DNA of 36,992 nt from Candidatus Peribacteria bacterium (GCA_943349045.1 CALQZC010000006.1:1-36992), one strand, 5' to 3'. Counted from the first letter of the stretch, positions 1 through 7,850 are shown. The notes: generated by a model not told the origin, from the letters alone. A program made the numbers and translations.

Positions 1-937
1 AGATGAGTGTTTTGAGAGATGTATTCCCTACGATTTCCAGTAACTCACGGTATTCGCGCTTTTCAGCATCACTGGTACCGGCCGCATCTTTTTTTGAAGT
101 TATCGATGCGCGAAGGTGTTCAGCGAACTCGTTGACGAGTATGGTTTTATCGTTGAGAATTGCCTTTGCCTCTTCTGGATTTTCGCGGTACAGAGCCACA
201 AACATGTCCTTAGAAAGTTTTTCACGAGCCGCATCAAACGGGGCAATCACCGCACTCCGTGCCGCGTCGAGTTCAGAAAGTTTCGTACCCTTATCTGCCT
301 CATCAGCGGTCTTCCATGCATCAAATTTCTGAAGATATTCATTCGCATTATAGAAAAATACATCCAGATGTTTCTTCGCCGTACTCATACGATTGAAGTT
401 CACATCCGTCTGAAGATTTTTCAGCGCCTCATTTGAGGTATTGAGAGTTTTTCCGACGTTCGACGTTTTCATCAGATCGAATGTTGGATTGAGCTGGGTG
501 TAGAAAAAGAGGAAGAGTGCGAACCCAAGGGTAATGAGCGATGCCATCGCAATTTTCGCATAAGAAAGCTGTTTTTTCAGGTGGAACTCTTTGTCGATGA
601 AGAGGCTGGTATCGATTTTTGGAAGTTCGCCAAGAATTGACTTCTTCTTTTCATCATTTTTTTCCTCACTCTTGATGAGACTCTGGAACATCAAACTCTC
701 ACCATCTTTTTTTTCTTTATTATCCGCGAAAAGATTTTTTAGAAAAGGGTCTGATACAGCGGAGCCAGAGGCGGAGCTGCTTGTTCCCGTACCCGGAGTT
801 GCTGTACCACCCGCCACCGCCGGTTTTTCGTCCGTGAGATGGGGGGTGACAATCGCAATATCACTTCCGCTCATCGTAGGATCAGCGAGAAAGTGAAACA
901 GCCGGTCATCAGTGCCAAAGTCAAAGAGGTTATACAT
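1..937 (-). CDS. Single-pass membrane protein, 3' end beyond left edge
   Basis: This gene is absent from the ORF track because it runs off the left edge; I translated it from the reverse complement. It begins MYNLFDFGTDDRLFHFLADP and stays open for 312 codons. Residues about 20-110 are a low-complexity, charged, Gly/Ser/Thr-rich cytoplasmic segment. A single membrane helix follows at about 128-147 (KIAMASLITLGFALFLFF), then an extracytoplasmic helical region (about 150-312) rich in Lys, Glu and Ala. The plus-strand ORFs listed at 3-896 are its shadows. A strong promoter sits 40 nt upstream of the ATG, supporting this strand. I do not recognise the family. The topology would fit an envelope or pilus-assembly accessory protein, but that is a guess. 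Confidence 0.85.
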   Translation of the reverse strand, partial: MYNLFDFGTDDRLFHFLADPTMSGSDIAIVTPHLTDEKPAVAGGTATPGTGTSSSASGSAVSDPFLKNLFADNKEKKDGESLMFQSLIKSEEKNDEKKKSILGELPKIDTSLFIDKEFHLKKQLSYAKIAMASLITLGFALFLFFYTQLNPTFDLMKTSNVGKTLNTSNEALKNLQTDVNFNRMSTAKKHLDVFFYNANEYLQKFDAWKTADEADKGTKLSELDAARSAVIAPFDAAREKLSKDMFVALYRENPEEAKAILNDKTILVNEFAEHLRASITSKKDAAGTSDAEKREYRELLEIVGNTSLKTLI

Positions 938-977
938 GGAGAGCTTTAGGTTTTTGTTTGAATTTGTTAATCTCCCT

Positions 978-1006
978 ATTATAGCAAAAAGTGGCCCAAC
1001 TGTAAA
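978..1006 (-). promoter_or_regulatory. Sigma70-type promoter of the left-edge membrane protein gene
   Basis: On the minus strand, TTTACA (1001-1006) and TATAAT (978-983) are separated by exactly 17 nt. Transcription should start near 971, giving a leader of about 34 nt before the ATG at 937. It is one of the best promoter matches in the window. Confidence 0.8.
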
Positions 1007-1023
1007 TAGCTTTGCCTTGGAAC

Positions 1024-1057
1024 AAAAAAAGAGGGCGGTATTACGTATACCGCCCTC
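1024..1057 (-). terminator. Rho-independent terminator of the lipoprotein gene
   Basis: A perfect 11-bp inverted repeat (GAGGGCGGTAT / ATACCGCCCTC, loop of 5 nt) is followed, on the minus strand, by seven T residues. It lies 27 nt beyond the stop of the lipoprotein gene at 1084. Confidence 0.92.
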
Positions 1058-1083
1058 TCCAATGATCCTAAAATAGGTTCAAA

Positions 1084-1560
1084 TTACTTAGCTCGAAGCT
1101 GTGTGAGCTTGAGGCTATCCTTCGTTGTGCTGTCGCTAGTGTACTTAACAGTGTACATATCGCCAGAAACTTTTGTAATTTCAGCTTCGTAGAAGCCGGT
1201 TCCTGACCATTGAGCGTAAACCTTCGCACCAACCTTGGCATCAGCCTTAGCGACTGGCTTGTTTGGAGCAATTTTTGAGTCTGGATTACAGGTAGGGGCT
1301 GAACCGTCGCTCCATGTGACAAGAACGCCAGTTGGACATGATGCACCGACCGTACCTTCGTACCAAGTGGTAGCACTTGACCAGATAGCGAGAACACTCT
1401 CACCAGCTTTATAAATTGATACTGGTGCAGTAGCAGCAGGTGCTGGCTGAGCAGCAGGAGCTGGTGCGGCAGCAGGAGCTGCAGACTGGCATCCGGCAGC
1501 GACGCCGAGCGTAAGAACACCGACGGCAAGAACCGCAGACGTAAGAGTTTTTCTCAACAT
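1084..1560 (-). CDS. Lipoprotein with two Tudor/SH3-like domains
   Basis: The 158-aa product starts with a lipoprotein signal peptide (MLRKTLTSAVLAVGVLTLGVAAGC); the predicted lipidated Cys is residue 24 after GVAAG. An Ala/Pro/Gln linker (about 26-46) precedes two related beta-rich segments: VLAIWSSATTWYEGTV (about 56-71) and VYAQWSGTGFYEAEITKVSGDMYTVKY (about 113-139). The second closely follows the Tudor/Agenet-like small-barrel pattern. The protein should be anchored at the outer face of the membrane; its ligand is unknown. It is monocistronic, with its own promoter and terminator, and divergent from lipA. The gene call is firm; the domain reading is by eye. Confidence 0.85.
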   Translation of the reverse strand: MLRKTLTSAVLAVGVLTLGVAAGCQSAAPAAAPAPAAQPAPAATAPVSIYKAGESVLAIWSSATTWYEGTVGASCPTGVLVTWSDGSAPTCNPDSKIAPNKPVAKADAKVGAKVYAQWSGTGFYEAEITKVSGDMYTVKYTSDSTTKDSLKLTQLRAK

Positions 1561-1615
1561 AAGAAAGAAAATTAAGAGATAATAGAGAGATATTAAGGAA
1601 AATATTCTCTGCGGC

Positions 1616-1624
1616 AGTATAGCA
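1616..1624 (-). promoter_or_regulatory. Extended -10 of the lipoprotein gene
   Basis: The minus strand reads TGC-TATACT, an extended -10 (TATACT at 1616-1621). No good -35 is visible, as expected for an extended -10 promoter. The leader would be about 50 nt. The same nine bases TGCTATACT recur upstream of hisS. Confidence 0.6.
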
Positions 1625-1642
1625 AAAGCGGAAAAAATACGC

Positions 1643-1648
1643 TAAACT
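1643..1648 (+). promoter_or_regulatory. -10 box directly upstream of lipA (leaderless type)
   Basis: TAAACT lies 8 nt before the lipA ATG at 1657, so transcription would begin at or next to the start codon. The -35 position (TAGCAA, 1620-1625) is weak. It overlaps the divergent lipoprotein promoter. Confidence 0.45.
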
Positions 1649-1656
1649 TTTTATCC

Positions 1657-2571
1657 ATGAGTACAAACATGAGGAGCAAAACCCAAAAACGTCCGGCCCT
1701 TCCCGAGTGGTTCAAGATCCGACCACCAACCACGGATGCATTTGCAAACATCAAATCCGAGCTCGCGATCACCGGTCTGAAAACCGTCTGCGAAGAGGCA
1801 CACTGCCCGAACCTCGCGGAGTGTTGGAGTGGAGGAACCGCGACCTTCATGCTCCTCGGAGAAACCTGCACACGAGGATGCCGATTTTGCGCGGTAAAGA
1901 CAGGAAATTCGTATCAGGCCATAGATGAAATGGAGCCATGGAAACTCGCACAAACCGTGAAAAAGTTCGGGCATGATTACGTCGTCCTCACGATGGTGGC
2001 GCGCGATGATCTCCCAGATGGTGGCGCTGCGCACCTCGCAAAATGTATCCGCGCCATTCACAAAGAAACGCCACACGTCCTCGTAGAAATGCTCATCTCT
2101 GACCTGCGTGGTAAAGAGTCGTCACTCGCAACCGTTCTCGAAAGCGAACCCGTCGTCCTCGCACACAACATCGAGACGATCGACCGCCTCACAAAGTTTG
2201 TCCGTGATGGTCGTGCCAACTACGCGCAGACATTACAAGTCCTCAAAAACTCCAAGCGCCTCGCCCCCCACATCTATACCAAATCTTCCATTATGCTCGG
2301 CCTCGGCGAAACCGAAGAAGAAGTGGTGCAGACGATGCGCGACCTCCGCAGCGTCGGCGTCGACATGCTCACCCTTGGCCAGTACCTGCCGCCTTCATCG
2401 AATCACATCGCCCTCAAAGAATACGTCCACCCGGATCAGTTCGTGAAACTCGAGCAGATCGGCCTAGATCTCGGCTTCATCTATGTCGCTTCCGGCCCAC
2501 TCGTGCGAAGCTCATATCGGGCTGGGGAGTTATTTGTAAAAAATCTTGAAAAAACAAAAAAAGATCCGTAA
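1657..2571 (+). CDS. lipA: Lipoyl synthase
   Basis: Radical SAM enzyme that inserts two sulfurs into octanoyl groups bound to lipoyl domains, completing lipoate on E2 proteins. Both cluster motifs are present in the 304-aa product: auxiliary cluster C45-x4-C50-x5-C56 (CEEAHCPNLAEC) and SAM cluster C71-x3-C75-x2-C78 (CTRGCRFC). The C-terminal RSSYRAGE motif (about 284-291), whose serine ligates the auxiliary cluster in LipA, is intact. Length is normal for the family. The start at 1657 is supported by a -10 box 8 nt upstream; MRSK at codon 5 is an alternative. Its substrate is encoded nearby: the E2 lipoyl domain of pdhC. No LipB lies in the window; the split lipoate ligase at 7929-9069 may provide the acylated substrate. 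Confidence 0.97.
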   Translation: MSTNMRSKTQKRPALPEWFKIRPPTTDAFANIKSELAITGLKTVCEEAHCPNLAECWSGGTATFMLLGETCTRGCRFCAVKTGNSYQAIDEMEPWKLAQTVKKFGHDYVVLTMVARDDLPDGGAAHLAKCIRAIHKETPHVLVEMLISDLRGKESSLATVLESEPVVLAHNIETIDRLTKFVRDGRANYAQTLQVLKNSKRLAPHIYTKSSIMLGLGETEEEVVQTMRDLRSVGVDMLTLGQYLPPSSNHIALKEYVHPDQFVKLEQIGLDLGFIYVASGPLVRSSYRAGELFVKNLEKTKKDP

Positions 2572-2608
2572 AGTCTGCGCTACATACCCTATAAAAAGAG
2601 AACCCCCG

Positions 2609-2809
2609 ATGCCTGAAACACCAGAAAATCAAGATTTTAAAGCTGAAAGAGAGAGAGCAGGCGAACACGAAGTACCAGTGCTGCGCACGATAGTAGGTCA
2701 GGGAGTTTCCAGGAGAGTGGGTCTCGTTCGTCTCTGTATTGATGATGCCTTACACAGATCAGATAATGACGACGACTCCGGCTACGGCAGCAGTGGTCGC
2801 TGTCTGTAG
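2609..2809 (+). CDS. Small hypothetical protein (66 aa)
   Basis: A 66-codon ORF starting MPETPENQDFKAERERAGEHEVPV and ending in an acidic, Gly/Ser-rich tail (SDNDDDSGYGSSGRCL). The track starts it further upstream inside lipA, but the ATG at 2609 is better placed: a TATAAA box (2590-2595) lies 13 nt before it, giving a near-leaderless transcript. It is soluble and strongly charged, with no motif I recognise. It lies between lipA and pdhA on the same strand. It could be a chance ORF; hydrophilic composition and a possible promoter are the only support. Confidence 0.4.
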   Translation: MPETPENQDFKAERERAGEHEVPVLRTIVGQGVSRRVGLVRLCIDDALHRSDNDDDSGYGSSGRCL

Positions 2810-2847
2810 GTTGCAAATATAGAAATATATGGAGCAGTAATATAAAA

Positions 2848-2901
2848 TCTGAAAAAGTGCCATTTTTGAAGCTACAATTTTTCCCGGGAAAGAAAGTGAA
2901 T
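2848..2901 (+). repeat. Intergenic palindromic repeat, copy A
   Basis: This segment shares the 14-mer GCCATTTTTGAAGC and flanking bases with 15901-15954. After the shared core comes a perfect 12-bp palindrome, TTTCCCGGGAAA (2879-2890). The upstream part (AAAAAGTGCCATTTTT) is a degenerate form of the palindrome that is perfect in copy B. It lies between the small ORF and the pdhA promoter. Confidence 0.65.
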
Positions 2902-2952
2902 CACGCAATGTAAAAAAATCCGTCAACAAACATGCTACTTCCTATCCTCTCC

Positions 2953-2981
2953 TTGCGCGTAAAGCCAGAAAACCGTAACAT
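2953..2981 (+). promoter_or_regulatory. Probable promoter of pdhABC
   Basis: TTGCGC (2953-2958) and TAACAT (2976-2981) are spaced by 17 nt. Transcription would start near 2988, leaving about 15 nt before the pdhA ATG at 3004 and no Shine-Dalgarno site. The hexamers are moderate matches. Confidence 0.5.
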
Positions 2982-3003
2982 ACGGCCGAAATAAACTACC
3001 GAA

Positions 3004-4107
3004 ATGACCCAAGATATCTTCTCACAATTCAACCCGCTCGAAGGTAAGCGCTTCCAGGTCATGGATGAAAATGGCAACATATCCACTGATCCTACGGTGG
3101 CCGCGCTCCGACCCGCCGAGGTGACCGATGATTTCATCAAGCAGGCCTACGAAAAAATGCTCTTCATGAAGATGGCCGACCAAAAGGCAAATAATCTCCA
3201 AAGAACGGGTCGAATGGGAACGTACGCCTCTATCAGAGGTCAGGAAGCCACCCAAGCCGGAACCGCACTTGCGATGCAGCGGACAGACTGGCTCGTGCCA
3301 GCGTTTCGTGAACTTGGCGTGATGTGGATGCACGGTGTCCCAATGGAAAATATGTATGTGTACTGGATGGGAAACGAGATCGGATCTCTTCCGCCACCAG
3401 ATGTGAACTGCATTCCGATTTCGATTGCCGTGGGCTCACAGATGCTCCACGCGGTCGGTCTTGGTATGGGTATGAAAAAGAAAAAAGAGACGAAGGTTGC
3501 CGTGACATTCTTCGGTGATGGCGCCACGAGCGAAGGAGATTTTCATGAAGCGATGAATTGCGCGGGTGTATTTCAACCGAATACCGTATTTATTTGTCAG
3601 AATAATCAGTGGGCAATTTCTGTTCCACGATCCTATCAGACGAAATCCGTGACCATCGCACAAAAGGCTCAAGCCTACGGAATTCCAGGCATTCAGGTTG
3701 ATGGAAATGATCTCATCGCGATGTATGTCGCGACCAAAACAGCGATAGATCGTGCACGACGCGGCGAGGGCGCAACGCTCATCGAGGCCTACACCTACCG
3801 TCTTGGAGATCACACGACATCAGACGATGCGAAAAAATATCGTGATCCGGCAGAAGTAGAGTTGTGGAAACCAAAAGATCCGATGATCCGTTTGCAGAAA
3901 TATCTCGCAGCGCGCAACCTCTGGTCACAAGCATACGAAGACGAACTCGTCGCTCGTTATGAAAAAGAAATTGATGTCATCGTCGAAAAATCGCAGAGCG
4001 TTCAGTATAATCCAGCCGACATTTTTGATTACACCTACGCACAACTCACGCCGCATCTCATCGAGCAGCGCACAGAGTTTCTTACACGTCTTGAAATTCA
4101 GTCCTAA
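3004..4107 (+). CDS. pdhA: Pyruvate dehydrogenase E1 component, alpha subunit
   Basis: TPP-dependent E1 subunit that decarboxylates pyruvate and passes the acetyl group to the E2 lipoyl arm, together with PdhB. The 367-aa product carries the TPP/Mg motif GDG (171-173) through QNN (199-201), in the context FFGDGATSEGDFHEAMNCAGVF...FICQNNQWAIS. The phosphorylation-loop-like segment YRLGDHTTSDDAKKYRD and the entry motif R-x-L-G are also typical of E1alpha. Length is normal. The stop overlaps the pdhB start by one base (TAATG), so translation is probably coupled. The TPP motif clearly gives a 2-oxoacid dehydrogenase E1alpha; pyruvate specificity rests on overall resemblance and could in principle be branched-chain. 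Confidence 0.94.
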   Translation: MTQDIFSQFNPLEGKRFQVMDENGNISTDPTVAALRPAEVTDDFIKQAYEKMLFMKMADQKANNLQRTGRMGTYASIRGQEATQAGTALAMQRTDWLVPAFRELGVMWMHGVPMENMYVYWMGNEIGSLPPPDVNCIPISIAVGSQMLHAVGLGMGMKKKKETKVAVTFFGDGATSEGDFHEAMNCAGVFQPNTVFICQNNQWAISVPRSYQTKSVTIAQKAQAYGIPGIQVDGNDLIAMYVATKTAIDRARRGEGATLIEAYTYRLGDHTTSDDAKKYRDPAEVELWKPKDPMIRLQKYLAARNLWSQAYEDELVARYEKEIDVIVEKSQSVQYNPADIFDYTYAQLTPHLIEQRTEFLTRLEIQS

Positions 4108-5081
4108 TGGAAAATCCAAAACTCAATATCGTCGAAGCCGTGAATCTCGCCCTCAAACAAGAAATGGAGCGCGATCCGTCGATTCTCATTTTTGGTGAGG
4201 ACGTCGGAAAAGATGGCGGAGTATTTCGTGTGACGGACAAATTACAGGATCAGTTTGGAGAAGGTCGAGTCTTCGATTCACCGCTTGGAGAGTCAGGAAT
4301 CGCCGGTATGGCAATTGGCCTCGCGATGTACGGATTCAAACCGGTGGTCGAGGTGCAGTTCGATGGATTCTATCAGCAAATGCTCGATCAGATGCTTCAG
4401 CACGCCGCTCGTATGCGCAACCGTTCACGTGGACGTTACAGTGTGCCCATGGTCGTGCGTGTTCCAAGTGGAGGTGGTATCAAGGCGCTCGAACATCACT
4501 CCGAGTCGATCGAAACGTATGTCGCTCACACACCAGGTCTCAAGGTCGTCTATCCTTCGACGCCATATGACGCAAAAGGGCTACTCCTTGCCGCTATTCG
4601 CGATCCAGATCCGGTGATTTTCATGGAGCCAAAACGTCTCTATCGTGCGATCAAACAGGAAGTTCCCCTCGAAGATTACATCGTGCCAATTGGTGTCGCG
4701 AACGTTTTGCAGGAAGGAACCGATCTCACCGTCATCGCCTGGGGCGGTATGGTTCGTGAGGTGCAAAAAGTTATTGCCACACTCCCACATCTTTCGATTG
4801 AACTCATCGATCTCCGAACGATTTCTCCATTCGATGAGCCAGCGATTCTCGCGTCAGTTCAGAAAACAGGTCGTCTCGTCATCATCCAGGAAGCTCCAAA
4901 AATGTTTGGACCAGGATCTGAAATTGCCGCTCTGGTAGCCGAAAAAGCACTCTACTCACTGAAAGCACCGATTCAACGCGTTGCCGCACCAGACATTACT
5001 GTGCCATACTTGAAAGCAGAACACTGGTACATTCCAGATGTTTTCCAGATTGAACAGGCGATTCAGGCCGCAATGGTATAA
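4107..5081 (+). CDS. pdhB: Pyruvate dehydrogenase E1 component, beta subunit
   Basis: Transketolase-like E1beta subunit (324 aa) that forms the heterotetrameric E1 with PdhA. Recognisable motifs are FGEDVGKDGGVFRVTDKL near the N-terminus, SPLGESGIAGMAIGLAM containing the family glutamate, QQMLDQMLQHAARMRNRSRGR, and RVPSGGGIKALEHHSESIE. The C-terminal transketolase domain includes DLRTISPFDEPAILASVQKTGRLVIIQEAP. It overlaps pdhA by one base and precedes pdhC by 27 nt, so the three form one operon. Length is normal, and no motif appears damaged. Confidence 0.95.
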   Translation: MENPKLNIVEAVNLALKQEMERDPSILIFGEDVGKDGGVFRVTDKLQDQFGEGRVFDSPLGESGIAGMAIGLAMYGFKPVVEVQFDGFYQQMLDQMLQHAARMRNRSRGRYSVPMVVRVPSGGGIKALEHHSESIETYVAHTPGLKVVYPSTPYDAKGLLLAAIRDPDPVIFMEPKRLYRAIKQEVPLEDYIVPIGVANVLQEGTDLTVIAWGGMVREVQKVIATLPHLSIELIDLRTISPFDEPAILASVQKTGRLVIIQEAPKMFGPGSEIAALVAEKALYSLKAPIQRVAAPDITVPYLKAEHWYIPDVFQIEQAIQAAMV

Positions 5082-5108
5082 ATTTCTCACCCTCTCTCAA
5101 AAAATCTC

Positions 5109-6371
5109 ATGCTCGAATTCAAATTTCCAGACGTCGGCGAAGGTATTCACGAAGGCACCATTGTAAAGTGGCGCGTGAAGGAGGGAGAGGAGGTGAAATC
5201 CGACCAGGTTTTGGTCGAGGTTGAAACAGACAAAGCGATCGTCGAAATTCCATCACCGAAAGCCGGTGTTATTGGAAAAATGTTTCACAAAGAGCAGGAA
5301 ATAATCAACGTTGGCGAGACGCTGGTAGTGATAGTAGACAAGGGCGAAACGTATGATCCTGCTGCAGTTTCTCAGCCGCCGGTTACCCAGGCTCAAGCTG
5401 CTGAAAAGGGCCCGGGAGTCGTTGGTTCTATTGATTCTTCGAATGCGGAAATTCCAGCCTTCAAAAAAGCACCTTCAGCACCATCAGCAGCCCCAACATC
5501 CGCTCCAAAAATTCTCCCAGCCACTCGCATGCTCGCCCAGAAACTTGGCGTAGATGTTTCAAAGATTTCTGGAACTGGAGCGAATGGATTGATTACGGAT
5601 GAAGATGTTAGAGCGGCGACCCCAGGAGCTGCTCCTGTTCCCGTTCCCTCTGCACCTTCTCCAAAAACCTTCCCAGGCGACGTCACTCGCACACCATACA
5701 AAGGAATACGAAAAGCGATCGGCGATCACATGGTGCAGTCACTCACAAAAGCAGCACCCGTCACCCATTTCGATACAATTGATGTCACAAAGCTTGTTGC
5801 AAAACGCGAATCAGAAAAACCCGCAGCAGAAGCCAGTAATATCAAGCTCACATTCCTCGCATATATTACCAAGGCAGTCGCAGAAACGCTCAAAGAATTT
5901 CCAGCCATGAATGCAGAGCTCGACGAGTCGTCAAATCCATCGTCACCAGAAATCATCATCAAAAATTTCTACAATATTGGTATCGCCGTCGATACCGATG
6001 ACGGTCTCTTCGTTCCGACGATCAAAGATGCGGACAAAAAAGATCTCCTCACGATCGCCAAAGAGATTGTCGAGATCGCCGAAAAAGCTCGTACCAAAAA
6101 ACTCACCACGCAAGACATGTCCGGCGGAACTTTCACCATCACCAACTACGGTTCGATCGGGGGAGACTTCGCTACCCCCGTTATTAACTATCCAGAAGCC
6201 GCGATTCTCGGACTTGGAAAAATCAAAGACGCCTTCATCCTCGATTCCACCACAAAACAACCGATCGCCACCAAAACCATGGGCTTCGCCCTCACCTTCG
6301 ATCACCGCATTCTCGATGGCGCCACCGCTGCGAGATTTGTGAATGCCGTAGCGCAGAAGCTGCAAGCATAG
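5109..6371 (+). CDS. pdhC: Dihydrolipoamide acetyltransferase (E2) of the pyruvate dehydrogenase complex
   Basis: Core E2 subunit that carries the acetyl group on lipoyl-lysine and transfers it to CoA. Domains in order: one N-terminal lipoyl domain (about 1-80) with acceptor Lys42 in VETDKAIVEIPSP; a Pro/Ala linker; a peripheral subunit-binding domain (about 135-170, PATRMLAQKLGVDVSKISGTGANGLITDEDV); a second linker; and a catalytic domain ending in FDHRILDGATAARF, the HxxxDG active-site motif with His399 and Asp403. At 420 aa it is a standard single-lipoyl E2. No E3 (dihydrolipoamide dehydrogenase) gene follows; the next gene is on the opposite strand, 9 bp away. E3 must be encoded elsewhere or be absent. 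Confidence 0.96.
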   Translation: MLEFKFPDVGEGIHEGTIVKWRVKEGEEVKSDQVLVEVETDKAIVEIPSPKAGVIGKMFHKEQEIINVGETLVVIVDKGETYDPAAVSQPPVTQAQAAEKGPGVVGSIDSSNAEIPAFKKAPSAPSAAPTSAPKILPATRMLAQKLGVDVSKISGTGANGLITDEDVRAATPGAAPVPVPSAPSPKTFPGDVTRTPYKGIRKAIGDHMVQSLTKAAPVTHFDTIDVTKLVAKRESEKPAAEASNIKLTFLAYITKAVAETLKEFPAMNAELDESSNPSSPEIIIKNFYNIGIAVDTDDGLFVPTIKDADKKDLLTIAKEIVEIAEKARTKKLTTQDMSGGTFTITNYGSIGGDFATPVINYPEAAILGLGKIKDAFILDSTTKQPIATKTMGFALTFDHRILDGATAARFVNAVAQKLQA

Positions 6372-6380
6372 TAAGAGTGC

Positions 6381-7112
6381 CTACACATTCCGATACCTCG
6401 TTACCCACTCGACGGTGAACCCGCACTTTTCATAAAAGTGCATGGCGCCCTCATTTTGCGGAGCAAGAGAGCTGGTAACAGCGCGACAGTTTCGCAAACG
6501 AGCGAAATAAAAAGCAGCCTGCATCAACGTGCGCCCAAGGTGCTTTCCACGGTAGGCTGGATCAACAAACAGCTCCTCAATATAGAGAAGTTCGCCTTGC
6601 ATCTCGAGGCCAATGTAGCCCACCAAATGGTCCTCTTCGTAGTATCCATAGACCGCACCAGTGTCACAAGCAATCGCGCTCTCCAAATCTTTCAAATAGG
6701 CTTGCATATCAAAATCCTTAGGGTCCTCAAAAAAGTCAGGATTGAAATTATAGTGAAGTTTTTGCTGTTCGCCGAGAAGGGGATGCAGGGTCGTCAGATC
6801 ACGAATTTCTCGCAACTTTGGCGCAAGGGTACCGGGTGGATACCCCACGAGATGAATGTGAAAAAGCCCAGATGAAAATCCTCGACTACGTAATAATTGA
6901 TCAAACTCCGCCCACTCAACAGGATAATGAATGCGCAGATGGCGTAACTGCTCGCTCTTCACCAGCTCAAGAAGATTTTTTTCGACATCATGAAAACTAG
7001 AGATCGCGGCAGCTTCACCCATGGATCGTGAGTAGGTTACCTCGATAAAATCTCGATACTTGAGATCGGTAACCTGATTCCGCTTGATAATGGGTGGCAC
7101 GAGTACAACCAT
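6381..7112 (-). CDS. GNAT-family N-acetyltransferase
   Basis: The C-terminal 110 residues are a GNAT fold. The acetyl-CoA-binding motif A is IEELFVDPAYRGKHLGRTLMQAAFYFA (Q/R-x-x-G-x-G/A type), followed by motif B NEGAMHFYEKCGFTVEW. The N-terminal half (about 1-120) is unlike a plain GNAT domain and may be a second, degenerate GNAT or a substrate domain. The track starts at a TTG (7118); the ATG at 7112 (MVVLVPPIIK) is more likely, giving 243 aa. The sequence TATGCTATAG lies just upstream, so the leader is probably very short. The stop is 9 bp from the convergent pdhC stop. The substrate cannot be told from sequence. Confidence 0.88.
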   Translation of the reverse strand: MVVLVPPIIKRNQVTDLKYRDFIEVTYSRSMGEAAAISSFHDVEKNLLELVKSEQLRHLRIHYPVEWAEFDQLLRSRGFSSGLFHIHLVGYPPGTLAPKLREIRDLTTLHPLLGEQQKLHYNFNPDFFEDPKDFDMQAYLKDLESAIACDTGAVYGYYEEDHLVGYIGLEMQGELLYIEELFVDPAYRGKHLGRTLMQAAFYFARLRNCRAVTSSLAPQNEGAMHFYEKCGFTVEWVTRYRNV

Positions 7113-7145
7113 AGACAAGCTATAGCATAGAATAAAAAAGCGCGC

Positions 7146-7151
7146 TACAAT
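7146..7151 (+). promoter_or_regulatory. Possible -10 box of the aquaporin gene
   Basis: TACAAT lies 27 nt before the aquaporin ATG. The -35 region is poor and overlaps the likely -10 region of the divergent GNAT gene, so the two promoters may share or compete for this 60-bp spacer. Confidence 0.35.
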
Positions 7152-7178
7152 ATCGTTAACATATTAACCTCACCCCTT

Positions 7179-7850
7179 ATGTCACAATGGAAGAAATATC
7201 TCGCCGAGCTCCTCGGTACATTTATGTTCGTATTCGTCGGTGCCGGTAGCATCATGGCCTATGAAACCATGGGAGCTCCTGACACGCTCGGCGTCGCAAT
7301 TGCCCACGGCCTCGCGCTTATGGTAGCGATCGTAGCCTTCGGCTCGATCTCCGGCGCACACATTAATCCAGCCGTCACGCTCACCCTCTGGGTCGCTAAA
7401 AAAGTCCGAGGTATCGACATTCCAGGATATATTCTTTCCCAGCTCGTTGGTGCCGCTCTCGCATCCCTCCTCCTCAACGTTATGTTTACCGACGCACTCA
7501 CCGCAAGTATGGGTGTTCCAGAACTCGCTCCTGGTGTCTCAGCCCTCACGGGAACCATTACCGAAGCTATTCTTACCTTCCTCCTTGTCTGGACGATCTT
7601 CGCGGTTGCCGTCGACCCTGACAGTAAGCATAAAGAACATGCCGGTAGTATCATCGGTGGTGTCCTCGCTGGAAGCATTATGGTTGGCGGTGTCCTCACC
7701 GGCGCAGCCCTCAACCCAGCTCGCTGGTTTGGCCCAGCCCTCGTCAACATGAACTGGTCCAACTGGTACGTCTACCTCGTCGGCCCTATGGTCGGCGCCC
7801 TCCTCGCTGGAATTGCGTATACCGCGATTTACATGCGGAATAGCAAGTAA
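7179..7850 (+). CDS. Aquaporin-family (MIP) channel
   Basis: A 223-aa, six-helix channel of the major intrinsic protein family. Both NPA half-helices are present: SGAHINPAVT in the first repeat and TGAALNPARWFGPA in the second. Aligned by eye with AqpZ, the four selectivity-filter positions are His (for Phe43, in IAHGLAL), Ile (for His174), Ala (for Thr183) and Arg (NPAR). H-I-A-R resembles plant tonoplast-intrinsic proteins more than AqpZ or GlpF; those plant channels pass water plus ammonia, urea or peroxide. Substrate is therefore open. It is monocistronic, with a terminator 31 bp after the stop. Confidence 0.93.
   Translation: MSQWKKYLAELLGTFMFVFVGAGSIMAYETMGAPDTLGVAIAHGLALMVAIVAFGSISGAHINPAVTLTLWVAKKVRGIDIPGYILSQLVGAALASLLLNVMFTDALTASMGVPELAPGVSALTGTITEAILTFLLVWTIFAVAVDPDSKHKEHAGSIIGGVLAGSIMVGGVLTGAALNPARWFGPALVNMNWSNWYVYLVGPMVGALLAGIAYTAIYMRNSK

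Noticed and set aside
3-896. Plus-strand ORFs at 3-332, 116-436 and 591-896
   Set aside because: They are antisense shadows of the minus-strand membrane protein gene 1-937, which has a promoter and a continuous frame.
6381-7118. TTG start of the GNAT gene at 7118
   Set aside because: An ATG two codons later is closer to the expected start and avoids a rare initiator.
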